Below are positions 42,961 to 52,730 of a stretch of DNA of 64,000 nucleotides, piece by piece. Below the pieces are notes generated by a model. It saw only the letters and a list, made by a program, of their open reading frames with translations. It made no database searches and was not told the DNA's origin. How positions within the stretch are numbered: the stretch's first letter is position 1; each line of letters opens with the position of its first letter. The DNA is from Dyella japonica A8. GTDB taxonomy: Bacteria; Pseudomonadota; Gammaproteobacteria; Xanthomonadales; Rhodanobacteraceae. The stretch covers positions 1,550,001 to 1,614,000 of the forward strand of contig NZ_CP008884.1 of assembly GCF_000725385.1 (NCBI RefSeq), written 5' to 3'. The position numbers were made by a program, and so were the translations under genes.

Positions 42961-44397
42961 CTACGCCTTGCGCAGCACTTCCGGATGGCGATCGACCAGA
43001 TGCACGATCAGCTCGCCGAACAACGTGTTGGCCCAGGCGAACCAGGGCCGCGTGAAGGTTTTCGGATCGTCCTGGTCGAAGGCCTCGTGCATGAAGCCGG
43101 AGCCCGCATGCGTGGTCTTGAGCCACGACACGCACTGGGCGATCTCGCGTGTGTCCTGGGTGGTGAAGGCGCGCATCATGATCGACATCGGCCAGATCAT
43201 GCGCAGCCCTTCGTGCGGACCGCCGATGCCTTCGGCGGCGCTGCCCTTGAAGAAATACGGATTACGCGTGCTCCATGCCTGCGCGCGCGTGCGCTGGTAG
43301 CGCGCATCGCCTTGCTCGCAGGCGCCGAGGTAGGGCAGGGCGAGCAGGCTGGGGACATTGGCGTCGTCCATGAACAGCTGGTTGCCGTAGCCGTCCACTT
43401 CGTAGGCCCAGTAGTCGCCGCCATCGCCGTGGATCACGCCATGCGCTTCCGCCGCGCGCTGGATCTCGTCGGCGAGCGCGCTGCAGTCGCTGGCGGTGGC
43501 GTCGTCGTGGCGAACGGCCCGCAACATCTCGGCAAGCTGGCGCAGGCTGGTGACCGCGAACAGATTGCCGGGAATGTTGAACGGGTAGACCGTGGCGTCG
43601 TCCGACGGGCGGAACATCGCGTGGATCATGCCGACCGGGTGCGTCGGGTTGCCGTAGCCCTGCAGGAACTGCGATTCGCTGGGCGTGGGCGACGTGCGCT
43701 GGAAATGGTAGGGCCCGTGGCCGTCCTTGCGTTGCTGCACGCGGAAGGTGGCGAGCACGGTACGCATGGCGGCGTGCCAGTCGTCATCGAAGGCGGAGGT
43801 ATCGCCAGTCGCCTTCCAGTAGCCGTGCGCGAGGCGGATGGGATAGCACAGCGAGTCGATTTCCCATTTGCGCTCGGCTACGCCGGGCTTCATATCGGTG
43901 ATGTCGTGCTGCGCCCAGTCCAGGTTCGACGTCGCGCCTGGGTCCGGCATGAAGGCATTCGCGTAGGGATCGATGCTGATGCACAGGGCGTGGCGGTGGA
44001 TCAGGCCACGAAACAGCTGTTGCAGCGCCTTGTCCTGTTTCGCCAGCCGCACGTAGGGCCAGACCTGGGCGGACGAATCACGCATCCACATCGCGTTGAT
44101 ATCGCCGGTGATGACGAAGGTATCGGGCTTGCCGCGCAGCGTGCCCACCTCGACGGTGGTGTCGAGCGTGTTGGGGAAGCAGTTCTCGAACATCCAGGCC
44201 AGCTCGGGGTCGCCGATGCGCGCCTTGGTCTGCGCGATCAGCTGCTCCACGGCGGCGCTGGTGAACTTGCGCTTGCCCACGGGCGGACGCTGGCTGAGGT
44301 AGCTGGCCTTGCCCGTGGCGGCGAACACTCCGTCGGACAGCAGCGTGGCGGCCGGCGCCAGCGCCATCCACTTGAGCAGGTGGCGGCGGGTGGTCAT
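42961..44397 (-). CDS. GH125 exo-alpha-1,6-mannosidase, Tat-type signal
   Basis: 478 residues. The signal has a twin arginine (TRRHLLK) and ends near VFAA. GH125 blocks include ENCFPNTLDTTV, GDINAMWMRDSSAQVWPY (catalytic acid Asp region), SYWAYEVDG-like DYWAYEVDGYGN and FMHEAFDQDDP. The ATG at 44397 shares one base with the GH2 stop (TGATG), so translation is coupled; longer frames upstream were rejected. It removes alpha-1,6-linked mannose from N-glycan-like substrates. Confidence 0.93.
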   Translation of the reverse strand: MTTRRHLLKWMALAPAATLLSDGVFAATGKASYLSQRPPVGKRKFTSAAVEQLIAQTKARIGDPELAWMFENCFPNTLDTTVEVGTLRGKPDTFVITGDINAMWMRDSSAQVWPYVRLAKQDKALQQLFRGLIHRHALCISIDPYANAFMPDPGATSNLDWAQHDITDMKPGVAERKWEIDSLCYPIRLAHGYWKATGDTSAFDDDWHAAMRTVLATFRVQQRKDGHGPYHFQRTSPTPSESQFLQGYGNPTHPVGMIHAMFRPSDDATVYPFNIPGNLFAVTSLRQLAEMLRAVRHDDATASDCSALADEIQRAAEAHGVIHGDGGDYWAYEVDGYGNQLFMDDANVPSLLALPYLGACEQGDARYQRTRAQAWSTRNPYFFKGSAAEGIGGPHEGLRMIWPMSIMMRAFTTQDTREIAQCVSWLKTTHAGSGFMHEAFDQDDPKTFTRPWFAWANTLFGELIVHLVDRHPEVLRKA

Positions 44398-47042
44398 CAC
44401 GGCGTGGCCCCCGGTTTCACCGCGTCCACCAGCGAGGTCAGCTTGAGCGCCGCCTTGAGCGCGGCGGGGTCGGCCTTGCTGTCCACGGTGATATCGACGT
44501 GCTCGCCAGGCAGCAGGTCGAAGGCGTTGTTGGACAGCGTGGCGTCGAGCTTGCCGAAATCGATCCACACGCCACGTGCCAGCTTTTTGGTGCTGATGCG
44601 CAGCACGGTCTTGTCACCGTCGCTGTGCCATGCGGTGCTCAGGCCCGGCTGCCTGGGCAGGTCCAGCGTCTTGGCCAGGCCAAAATAGAGCAGGTGGTGC
44701 GCTACCACGTTGTCGTCCTCGATCACGTCGAACGCGGCCACCGTCTGCGCCGGCTTCGCACCGTGCAGCAGGTCCGCGTCGCTGTACTCGGCGACCGACG
44801 TGCTGCCGAGCGCGGCGGCATCCACCGGCTTGCTGCTTTCGTGCAGCAGCTTGCCCGCCATGTCGTAGACGCGCGTGCGCAGCGTGGCCTTGAAGGGCTC
44901 GGTGCGGTCGGACACCAGGTGCAGCGTGGTCTGGCCGTCGCGACGGATCGGCACCACGTCCACCGGTGCATAGAAGCGCCTGGCGTGGAACTGCAGCGCC
45001 TTCCAGCGACCGTTGTAGTCGATGCTGGACCACGACGGGCCCGGCCACACGTCGTTGAGCTGCCAGTACAGCGAGCCCATGCTCTGCGGACGCGCACTGC
45101 GCAGATGTTCCGCCGCCAGTTCGATACCCTCCGCCTGCATCAGCTGGCTGAGGTAGACGAACGAAGCAAAGTCCTTCGGCTCGCCGTAGTTGCCGCGGAT
45201 GTAGAGCAGCAGGCGGTCGTTGCCGTTGCCGTTGGCGAACTTCTGGTGCGCGCGCATCACCGGTGAGTTCGGCGCCATGTCGGCTGGCGTGGCGAAGCTT
45301 TCGATGGTGGACATCACCGGGAACGACTGCAGGCCGTACTCGGACTGGAAGCGCGGCGTGATGTCCAGGTAGTGCTCGATGGGCTCGGAGCCGGACCACA
45401 CTTTCCAGTAGTGGTAGTCGCCATCGTTGAGCACGTTGGCTTCGCCGTCGAAATCCGTGCTGGGCGAGCTGGCCCAGTACGGCACGTCCGGATCGTTGTT
45501 CTTCACCACCTCGCGTAGCGTGTGACCGAACAACTCGGTCATGCCGCTTTCGATGCGCTGGCGCTCGGCGTCGCTGATCGACTTCCTGAAGTCGAGGCGA
45601 TCCGGCCAGGATTCCCAACCCGTCTGCACTTCGTTGTTGCCGCACCACAGGACGATGCTGGGGTGGTTGCGCAGGCGGCGCACCTGTTCCTCGGCCTCCA
45701 CGCGCGAGTTGCCGAGGAACTCATGGTCATAAGGCGTGATCGCACCGCCGAACATGAAGTCCTGCCAGATCATGATGCCGAGCTGGTCGGCCAGGTCGTA
45801 GAAGGCATCGCTCTGGTAGTAACCGCCGCCCCACATGCGCAGCATGTTCATGTTGCCGTCGCGGGCGGAGGTGAGCAGCTGCTTCAGCTGCTCGGGCGTG
45901 GTGCGCTCGGGGAAGCTGTCGGTCGGGATGAGGTCCGCGCCCTTGGCGAAGATGGGCACGCCGTTGACCACGAAGGCGAAGCCGCGGCCCCACTGGTCGT
46001 GATCGCGGCGCAGCTCGACGCTGCGCAGGCCCGTGTTGCGGTCGGCACTGGCCAGCGTGTCGGTGCCGCGGGTCACGTCGACGTGGAAGCGATAGAGGTT
46101 CTGCTTGCCGTAACCGACGGGCCACCAGCGATCGGGATGGGCGATGGCAAAGGGCAGGCTCAGCGTGTTGTCGCCGGCCTTCAGGGTGACGTCCTGCGCC
46201 GTCTCGCCTTGGCTGCCGTCCGGCGCGGTCCAGTTGACGGTGACGTGCGCGGGGCCGGCCTTGCCCGCCTGCAGCGAGACTTCCGCGGCGAGCTGCGCGT
46301 GGTCGGCGTCGACATGCGGCTGGGCGATATGGACATCCTCCAGCCGCGCATCCGTCCAGCTTTCCAGGCGAACGGGCTGCCAGATGCCCAGCGTGACGAA
46401 GCGCGGGCCCCAGTCCCAGCCGTACTGGTAGTTGGCCTTGCGCACGTAGTTGGACGTCTGCTTGCCCTTGGGTTCGTCGCCGAACGCCGAGTCGAACTCG
46501 CCGGGCAGGGCATACGGCTGCATCAGCAGCCACGGTTGCAGCTTGGCGATGGGCGAGTGCAGGCGCAGGGTGAGCGTATTGCTGCCGGCGTGCAGCACTT
46601 TCTTCACCGGGATGCGCCAGCGGCGGAACATGTTGCCGGTCTTCAGCAGCGGCTTGTCGTTGACGATGACGTCGGCAAACGTATCCACGCCGTCGAACAC
46701 CAGCTCCACGTGATCCTGCTTGAGCGTGGCCGCATCGACGTTGAAGCTGAGCTGGTAATCCCAGTCGGCCAGGCCGATCCACTGCAGCTGCGCTTCGTTG
46801 TCGCGGTAGAACGGGTCGCCGATGTTGCCGGTCGTCAGCAGATCGGTCTGTACGCTGCCGGGCACATGGGCCGGCGTCCAGCCCGTCAGATCGGGGTGTT
46901 GGGCGACCTGTGCCGCATCGGGTGACAGGCGGAACTGCCAGCCGTCGTTGAGCGGAGTGATGGTGGCGGCCGCCCAGGTGATGGCAGGCGCGAAGGTGAG
47001 GGCGGCCAGCAGGCCGGTGGACAGACGGGTCAGGGACGGCAA
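44397..47042 (-). CDS. GH2 beta-mannosidase, exported
   Basis: 881 residues with a Sec signal (TGLLAALTFAPAITWAA). The GH2 layout is complete: N-terminal jelly roll (LNDGWQFRLSPDA), immunoglobulin-like domain, and TIM barrel with acid/base Glu in WCGNNEVQTGW and nucleophile Glu in FQSEYGLQSFP. The barrel also carries beta-mannosidase-type RMWGGGYYQSDAFYDLADQLGIMIWQDFMF. No ATG fits; a TTG at 47042 with GGAG about ten bases upstream is the best start. It is first in the mannosidase operon and would cut the Man-beta-1,4-GlcNAc link. Confidence 0.92.
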   Translation of the reverse strand: MPSLTRLSTGLLAALTFAPAITWAAATITPLNDGWQFRLSPDAAQVAQHPDLTGWTPAHVPGSVQTDLLTTGNIGDPFYRDNEAQLQWIGLADWDYQLSFNVDAATLKQDHVELVFDGVDTFADVIVNDKPLLKTGNMFRRWRIPVKKVLHAGSNTLTLRLHSPIAKLQPWLLMQPYALPGEFDSAFGDEPKGKQTSNYVRKANYQYGWDWGPRFVTLGIWQPVRLESWTDARLEDVHIAQPHVDADHAQLAAEVSLQAGKAGPAHVTVNWTAPDGSQGETAQDVTLKAGDNTLSLPFAIAHPDRWWPVGYGKQNLYRFHVDVTRGTDTLASADRNTGLRSVELRRDHDQWGRGFAFVVNGVPIFAKGADLIPTDSFPERTTPEQLKQLLTSARDGNMNMLRMWGGGYYQSDAFYDLADQLGIMIWQDFMFGGAITPYDHEFLGNSRVEAEEQVRRLRNHPSIVLWCGNNEVQTGWESWPDRLDFRKSISDAERQRIESGMTELFGHTLREVVKNNDPDVPYWASSPSTDFDGEANVLNDGDYHYWKVWSGSEPIEHYLDITPRFQSEYGLQSFPVMSTIESFATPADMAPNSPVMRAHQKFANGNGNDRLLLYIRGNYGEPKDFASFVYLSQLMQAEGIELAAEHLRSARPQSMGSLYWQLNDVWPGPSWSSIDYNGRWKALQFHARRFYAPVDVVPIRRDGQTTLHLVSDRTEPFKATLRTRVYDMAGKLLHESSKPVDAAALGSTSVAEYSDADLLHGAKPAQTVAAFDVIEDDNVVAHHLLYFGLAKTLDLPRQPGLSTAWHSDGDKTVLRISTKKLARGVWIDFGKLDATLSNNAFDLLPGEHVDITVDSKADPAALKAALKLTSLVDAVKPGATP

Positions 47043-47111
47043 GGCAGGGCGCTCCAGATCTCGCTGAAAGGTGGCTTATCGCACGGGCCGGCGTCAGAGG
47101 GGCGCCGGCTC

Positions 47112-47138
47112 AAAAAAATGGGCGCTCAGGGAGCGCCC
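47112..47138 (-). terminator. intrinsic terminator on the minus strand
   Basis: gggcgctc (47120-47127) and gagcgccc (47131-47138) form an 8-bp stem with a 3-base loop. Read on the minus strand, a run of seven T (47118-47112) follows after one base. It would stop transcripts coming from the right, just after the remnant ORF at 47151-47444 and before the mannosidase operon. Confidence 0.75.
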
Positions 47139-47150
47139 AAAGTGGGGGGC

Positions 47151-47444
47151 TTACAACTTGAATCCGAGGTTGAGCGTGCGGGTGGGCGCGTTCTCGTACG
47201 CATGGAACGGTTCGGCCGTGGCGGTGTGGTCGACATGGCAGGTCGGGTCCATCAGGTTCGTGTCGCCGCGCGAGACGCGCGCGTGGTCGTTGCCCGGGCG
47301 GCCGACGGAGGCGTCCGCCGCCGTGCCCATCCAAAGTGCGTTCTTCCGATAAGTCACGCCTACCTTCCTGCAACGTTGAACGGGCTGTGGGGCGACGCGC
47401 ATCAGGCGCGCTGCCCGTGGTTTTCGGGACGAACTCCCCCGCAC
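47151..47444 (-). pseudogene. possible 3' remnant of an outer-membrane protein gene
   Basis: A frame of up to 97 codons ends at 47151, 12 bp before a good intrinsic terminator. The last ~50 residues (GDTNLMDPTCHVDHTATAEPF and TRTLNLGFKL) look like the final strand of a barrel protein, possibly a TonB-dependent receptor. The upstream half has no recognisable features and no signal. The terminator implies that a real minus-strand gene once ended here. A receptor gene would be expected beside a mannan/N-glycan operon, so this may be what is left of it. The assignment is tentative. Confidence 0.35.
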
Positions 47445-48105
47445 TGCCTGGCGGCGGTGACAAGGGTCTTCGGGTGAGTTGGCCGGTTGGGGCCGGCGAG
47501 GGAACGGGTCGCTTGCCAGCGCTGGACCAGATGCCGATGGGGCCGTCGGGCAGCCGTGGGGGGCGCCCTCGCCTTCTCGGTGTCACGCGACTCAGACCGC
47601 TTGCCTCAGAACCCCTGCCGTATCGCTGGCCACGTGTGGCGGTCGCCGACGACAGGTCATTCTTGGAGTGCGTGGACAACCTTGTCAACAGAAAATTTAA
47701 CTCGATCTAAAAATAATGCGTGTGCGTAACTGATTGATTTGGCGGAATGAAAAGATCAGGCCGGATATTGCGCTGCAATATCTTGGAGGGCGTTTTTAAA
47801 TCGATCCAAGCTGATGGCCTATGGCGAGCAGGACGACCATCGCCCGGGGAGTCAGGCGGGGACTGGCATTCATGCGGCTGACGCTGGATCGCGGCGGCGG
47901 CGATGGATCACCCGCCGGTTTTGCTGCGTTGCATCGCAAGCTCGCGCGCAGGGCGGGCCGGGGCTGGCCTTCCGCCGGTGCTGGACCATGGCCAGGGGGC
48001 GCGGGAAGTTGGTGCCTTCACCAATCCGTCACAACCGGTCCCTAGGCTCCGGGGCCGTCTGGGTGCCGTAGCCAGCTTCGGCGAATACGGTCGGAGGAGG
48101 GCGCG
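47445..48105. other. intergenic region with an AT-rich stretch and a hairpin
   Basis: No convincing gene is seen in 661 bp. The part from about 47690 to 47820 is markedly AT-rich for this genome (aaaatttaactcgatctaaa). It contains a perfect 8-bp hairpin gatattgc/gcaatatc at 47764-47782 with GGAGGG and a T-run shortly after (47785-47797). It probably carries the promoter region of the FecI-type sigma factor at 48106. Confidence 0.4.
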
Positions 48106-48621
48106 GTGCGCGAAAAGCATGGGGCGTGGTCGGCGCTGTTCGCGGAGAAGGGCGCGACGCTGAGCAAGTATTTCCTGCGTCGCGTGGCGCATCGCTGGGA
48201 TGCGCAGGACCTGGTGCAGGAGGTCTACCTGCGCCTCTTGCGCATCGAGCCGGACGACGCGGCCAACATCCGCAGCCCCGAGGCGTATCTTTTCACCGTG
48301 GCGGCGAACCTGGTGAAGGAGCACGCCGTGCTGCGCCAGCAGCAGCCGCTGGGCAGCGATCAGCTGGAACAGGTGGTGGAGCAACTCGTGGCGCCGACCA
48401 ACCTCGAAGCGGACATGGACCGCGAACGGCGGCAGGAGCGCCTGGGCGTGCTGATCGATCGCCTGTCGCCCAAGTGCAAGGCCGTGCTCATCATGCATTA
48501 TCGCGACGACCTGTCGTATCGCGAGATCGCCGAGCGCATGTCCATCTCGACGAACATGGTGAAGAAGTACATCGTGAAAGGCTTGGCGGCATGCAGGCAA
48601 AGGATGGCCGACTATGAATGA
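48106..48621 (+). CDS. FecI-type ECF sigma factor
   Basis: 171 residues. Region 2 contains LSKYFLRRVAHRWDAQDLVQEVYLRLLR; region 4 contains SPKCKAVLIMHYRDDLSYREIAERMSISTNMVKKYI, typical of FecI-like regulators. The start is GTG at 48106. The downstream FecR gene overlaps by 8 bp and a TonB receptor follows, the classic cell-surface signalling order: the receptor senses the substrate outside, FecR relays the signal and the sigma factor activates the receptor operon. Confidence 0.92.
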   Translation: MREKHGAWSALFAEKGATLSKYFLRRVAHRWDAQDLVQEVYLRLLRIEPDDAANIRSPEAYLFTVAANLVKEHAVLRQQQPLGSDQLEQVVEQLVAPTNLEADMDRERRQERLGVLIDRLSPKCKAVLIMHYRDDLSYREIAERMSISTNMVKKYIVKGLAACRQRMADYE

Positions 48622-49729
48622 TTCCTCCCAGTTCGACGCCGCACGGCAGGCGCGGCGCATCACCGAACAGGCGGTGTCCTGGTACATCGAGCAGCAGGAG
48701 CCGCTGAGCGAACGCCGGCGCGTGGCCTTCCTCGAATGGTTGCGCGCGTCGCCGCGCCACGTGGCGGAATACCTCGCGGTGGCGCAGATGCATGGTGACC
48801 TGCGGGCGGCCGCCGCGCTGAAGACCATCACGACCGACGAGCTGGTCGAGCAGGCCAGCAGCAACAACCCCGTCGTCATGTTCCCGCACATGGATCGGGC
48901 CATGCATGAGCCACCGGCGCCGCGCACGGGGCGCGCGCATCGCGTGGTCGCCGGGCTGGTGGCGGTGGCCGCCGCGGTGGCGGTCGCGTGGCTTGGTGTG
49001 GGGCCATGGCGTTCCGCCCATGGCTACGTCGAACAGAGCTACGCCGCCGATGCCGCTGCCGTGCGTTCCGTGGCGCTACCCGATGGCACGTTGGTGCAGA
49101 TGGAGCGGGGCAGCGTCATCGACGTGCATTTCGATGGCCGCCTGCGCCGCATTGAAGTGGTGCGGGGCAATGCGCTGTTCGATGTGGGCAAGGATGCGGA
49201 TAGGCCCATGCTGGTCAACGTGGGCGGACATATCCTGCAGGACATCGGCACCGTATTCGACGTCAGGCGCGATGTGCATGGCGACACGCTTACCGTCATC
49301 AGCGGTCGCGTGCGCGTGCTCAATGCGCCGGACACGCCGCTGGCGGCCTTTGATTTCTCCCTGCTGGAGGGCGAGGCCGTGGCGGATCTCACGGCAGGCC
49401 AGCAGATCTCCCTGGGCACGGCCAGCGTGGGGGTGAAAGAGCCTGCGCAGATCGCCAGGACCACGGCATGGCTGCCTGCGGACATACGTTTTCAGCACGA
49501 GACCATCGGCAATGTCGCCCGCCGGTTCAATGCGTACACGAGCAGGCCACTGGTGATCGAGAACGAGGACATTGCCCAGGAGCGCATCAGCGGCATCTTC
49601 CATGCCGACAACCCGCAGGCGTTCGCTGCCTACCTGGCAACGCTGCCGGACGTGCGTGTCATCGAAGAACGCGACCGCGTGCGTATCGTGGCCGCGAACC
49701 AGATGGAAACGAAAGCCCGGCGACTGTAA
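48614..49729 (+). CDS. FecR-type anti-sigma/signal transducer
   Basis: 371 residues. The cytoplasmic N-terminal DUF4880-like helix bundle (WYIEQQEPLSERRRVAFLEWL, PRHVAEYLAVAQ) binds sigma. A single transmembrane segment lies near residues 110-130 (VVAGLVAVAAAVAVAWLGV). The periplasmic FecR domain follows (LPDGTLVQMERGSVIDV, RRIEVVRGNALFDVGKD, VGGHILQDIGTVFDVRRD), then a C-terminal STN-like domain (IGNVARRFNAYTSRPLVIEN). It is coupled to the sigma factor by an 8-bp overlap. Confidence 0.92.
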   Translation: MNDSSQFDAARQARRITEQAVSWYIEQQEPLSERRRVAFLEWLRASPRHVAEYLAVAQMHGDLRAAAALKTITTDELVEQASSNNPVVMFPHMDRAMHEPPAPRTGRAHRVVAGLVAVAAAVAVAWLGVGPWRSAHGYVEQSYAADAAAVRSVALPDGTLVQMERGSVIDVHFDGRLRRIEVVRGNALFDVGKDADRPMLVNVGGHILQDIGTVFDVRRDVHGDTLTVISGRVRVLNAPDTPLAAFDFSLLEGEAVADLTAGQQISLGTASVGVKEPAQIARTTAWLPADIRFQHETIGNVARRFNAYTSRPLVIENEDIAQERISGIFHADNPQAFAAYLATLPDVRVIEERDRVRIVAANQMETKARRL

Positions 49730-49855
49730 GAAAAGATTCATGCAATCGGAGGTACCCGGTTGCGCGAGCGGAGGCTCTTGATGGGTATGGGGCGGCGAAA
49801 AACACATCGCGTGTCGCGCCGGCCATCGACTATCCCACTCAAGGTTGCTTTCCAC

Positions 49856-52657
49856 ATGCGTAATCGTTTGGCCTTCCATATCGCGCTGGCGCTTGGCGCC
49901 GGTCTTCCCCTGGCCGCCTTTGCCCAGGCCGCCGCTGCGCCGCATACCACGGCCATTGCCGCCATGCCGCTCTCCAGGGCGCTGGAGAACTTCTCGCACG
50001 AGGCGGGCATGCAGGTGGTGTATGGCTCGGACATTCCCGATGCCATCCGCAGCCCCGGCGCCGATGGCGGCGTGGCGCCGGAGCAGCAGCTGCGCCAGCT
50101 GCTCGCAGGCACCGGCCTGACCTATCGCTTCGTCACGCCAAACACGGTGTCGATCATCCCGGGAAACGTGGCAGCCAATGCGGGCAATCCGGCCTCCGCT
50201 GCGGTGACGACGGCCGGTAACGCCAGCGCTGATCCCGCCAGCGACGCGACGGCCGCGCCGGGCACCAGCAAGAGTGCCAAGGATCTGGACCAGGTGGTGG
50301 TTACCGCACGCTCCGGCGTGGACGAGCGGTCCAAGGCGCAGACCAGCTATTCGATCACCACGATCGATGAAGACCGCCTGCGCATGCAAAACCCCACCAG
50401 CGTTACCGAAGCGATGAAATCGGTGCCGGGTTTCTGGGTGGAGTCGTCGGGCGGCGAGGCGAGCGGCAACATCCGCGCGCGCGGCATTCCGGTGGACGGC
50501 TATGGTTCCGTGAACCTGCTGGAAGACGGCATCCCGGTGCAGCACGACCCGGCGCTGGGTTATCTCAATGCCGACCAGGCGTTCCGCATCGACGAGACCA
50601 TCGACCACATCGAAGTGGTGCGTGGCGGCCCGTCGTCGATCTTCTATTCCAACGCGCCGGCCGGCGCCATCAACTTCATCCCGCGCCAGGTCGGCGATGC
50701 CGCCGAGGGCCTGGTGAAGTACACCGTGGGCAACTACGGCCTCAACCGCCTCGACTTCTGGTACGGCACGCCGGTCGGCGACGGCTGGAAGCTGAGCGCG
50801 GGCGGCTTCTATCGCCAGGACAATGGCATCCGCCGGCCCGGCTATACCAACGACCAGGGTGGCCAGCTCCGCGCGACGCTGTCCAAGCAGTTCGAAAACG
50901 GCAGCATCAGCTTCGACATCAAGCGCATGGACGACAAGGTGGCGCTGGACCTTGGCATTCCGATGTACCGCAATGCCAGCAGCGATCTGGTGGCCGTGCC
51001 GGGCTTCAACGGCAACTACGGCACGCTGGCCGGCCCTGAGACCGAACACGTCAAGATGATTCAGGGCAATGGCAGCCTGTACAACTTCGACAACAGCCTG
51101 GGCACCCAGGTGAAGCGCACGCAGTTCACCACCAAGTTCGACTACAACCTGGGCGACGGCTGGAAGATTGCCGAGGACCTGCGCTACAGCGACACCGACA
51201 CGCAGCGCAATGGCGTGTTTCCGAACGCCGTGCAGACGGTGAGCGACTTCCTCGCCACGGCGAAGAAGCGGCTGGCGCAGTACTACCCGGGCGCGGCCGG
51301 CATGCAGCTGCAGTACGTGGACAACGGCCAGGCGTTTGTCCCCAACCAGGGCAACAACGGCCTGGTCATCCTGGGCGGCCTGCGTGGCGTCACCATGCCG
51401 ATGGACGAGTTCACCAGCAACACGCGGGTGATGCGCAAGTTCGAATTCGGCGACCAGACCCACGACGTCACGCTGGGTTACTACTACGCGCACTTCAACC
51501 AGAGCTTTGACCGCTATTCGTCCACCGCCATTCTTACCGCGACGGACAACGCGCGCCTGCTGGACGTGGTGGCGGTGAATGCGGCCGGCAATCCGCTGGG
51601 CAAGCTCACCAACGGCGGCATCTACAGCTACGGTTATGAGTGGGCGCACGCCAGCGGCACGTCCAATACCAGCGCGTTCTACCTGTCGGACGAATGGCAG
51701 GTCAACGACCAGCTGCGCATCGACGGCGGCGCGCGCTGGGAGCGCGTGAACACCAAGGGCTGGACCGAGGGTTCGCAGACGGTGAACCTGGGCACGCCGC
51801 CGACATCGAACATCCTCACCGGCAACGGCCAGTACGTGTCGTATGACCACAGCTTCGACAAGATCGGCTGGACCCTTGGCGCGAACTACCAGTTCAGCGA
51901 CCACCAGGGCGTGTTCGCGCGCTACACCTCCACCTTCCGCCTGCCGAACCTGAGCTCGTACATCACCTCGCCCACGGCCACGCCGGTCATCCAGACGATG
52001 ATCCTGCCGGAGATGGGCTACAAGTACAGCAACCGCTACATGGATGCGTACGCCACGCTGTTCTATACCAAGTACAACAACGTCAGCTTCAGCAACTACG
52101 TGTTCGATCCGAATACGGGCGTGTCGACGCCGCAGACGGGCTATGCGGATACCAAGACCTACGGCCTGGAGCTGGAAGGCACCTTCTACCCGTCGAAGTA
52201 TTTCGACGTGCAGTACACGGCCACCGTCCAGGATCCCCAGTACAAGGGCCTGCGCTACACCGTCATCACCAACAATGCGCCGGTGCTGCTCGACTATGAC
52301 GGCAACCAGCTCATCCGCGTGCCCAAGAACAGCTTCCGCATCGTGCCCGGCGTGAACCTGCTGGACGACAAGCTGCGCCTGCAGATGAGCTACGAGTACG
52401 AAGGCCGCCGCTATGTCGACACCGCCAACTCCGTGGTGCTGCCGCAGTACCACACCATCGGCTTCAGTGCCCGCTACCAGATGACGCCGGAGCTGTCGTT
52501 CTTCTTCTACGCCGACAACCTCAACAACTCGCTGGGACTGACCGAGGGCAACCCGCGTGCCGGCGAGCTGGCGAGCAGCGATGCGACCAAGAGCGTGTTC
52601 ATTGCGCGTCCGCTGCTGGGCCGCTCGTTCCGCGCCTCGGTGATGTACCGCTTCTGA
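49856..52657 (+). CDS. TonB-dependent receptor with STN signalling domain
   Basis: 933 residues. A signal peptide (ending AFAQA) precedes the STN domain at about 25-100 (LSRALENFSHEAGMQVVYGSD), the domain that touches FecR. A low-complexity Ala-rich linker follows, then a TonB box-like DQVVVTAR, the plug (SVTEAMKSVPGFWVES, EVVRGGPSSIFYSNAPAGAINFI) and a 22-strand barrel ending SVMYRF. The ATG at 49856 was chosen over an upstream in-frame ATG because it begins the signal peptide. The ligand is not evident; the downstream PHP hydrolase hints at an organic ester or phospho-ester. Confidence 0.93.
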   Translation: MRNRLAFHIALALGAGLPLAAFAQAAAAPHTTAIAAMPLSRALENFSHEAGMQVVYGSDIPDAIRSPGADGGVAPEQQLRQLLAGTGLTYRFVTPNTVSIIPGNVAANAGNPASAAVTTAGNASADPASDATAAPGTSKSAKDLDQVVVTARSGVDERSKAQTSYSITTIDEDRLRMQNPTSVTEAMKSVPGFWVESSGGEASGNIRARGIPVDGYGSVNLLEDGIPVQHDPALGYLNADQAFRIDETIDHIEVVRGGPSSIFYSNAPAGAINFIPRQVGDAAEGLVKYTVGNYGLNRLDFWYGTPVGDGWKLSAGGFYRQDNGIRRPGYTNDQGGQLRATLSKQFENGSISFDIKRMDDKVALDLGIPMYRNASSDLVAVPGFNGNYGTLAGPETEHVKMIQGNGSLYNFDNSLGTQVKRTQFTTKFDYNLGDGWKIAEDLRYSDTDTQRNGVFPNAVQTVSDFLATAKKRLAQYYPGAAGMQLQYVDNGQAFVPNQGNNGLVILGGLRGVTMPMDEFTSNTRVMRKFEFGDQTHDVTLGYYYAHFNQSFDRYSSTAILTATDNARLLDVVAVNAAGNPLGKLTNGGIYSYGYEWAHASGTSNTSAFYLSDEWQVNDQLRIDGGARWERVNTKGWTEGSQTVNLGTPPTSNILTGNGQYVSYDHSFDKIGWTLGANYQFSDHQGVFARYTSTFRLPNLSSYITSPTATPVIQTMILPEMGYKYSNRYMDAYATLFYTKYNNVSFSNYVFDPNTGVSTPQTGYADTKTYGLELEGTFYPSKYFDVQYTATVQDPQYKGLRYTVITNNAPVLLDYDGNQLIRVPKNSFRIVPGVNLLDDKLRLQMSYEYEGRRYVDTANSVVLPQYHTIGFSARYQMTPELSFFFYADNLNNSLGLTEGNPRAGELASSDATKSVFIARPLLGRSFRASVMYRF

Positions 52658-52730
52658 TGGCGTCTGGTGTCCCGCGTGTCGCTCCGCATGGCGACACGCG
52701 GGACGGTGTTACCGTGGAAGGAATCGCGTC

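Noticed and set aside
40593..43055. 820-codon open frame on the plus strand
   Set aside because: It is antisense to the GH92 gene; no recognisable protein features.
49076..52453. 1125-codon open frame on the minus strand
   Set aside because: It is antisense to FecR and the TonB receptor, rich in His, Arg, Ala and Val with no domain; it is a high-GC shadow of real codons on the other strand.
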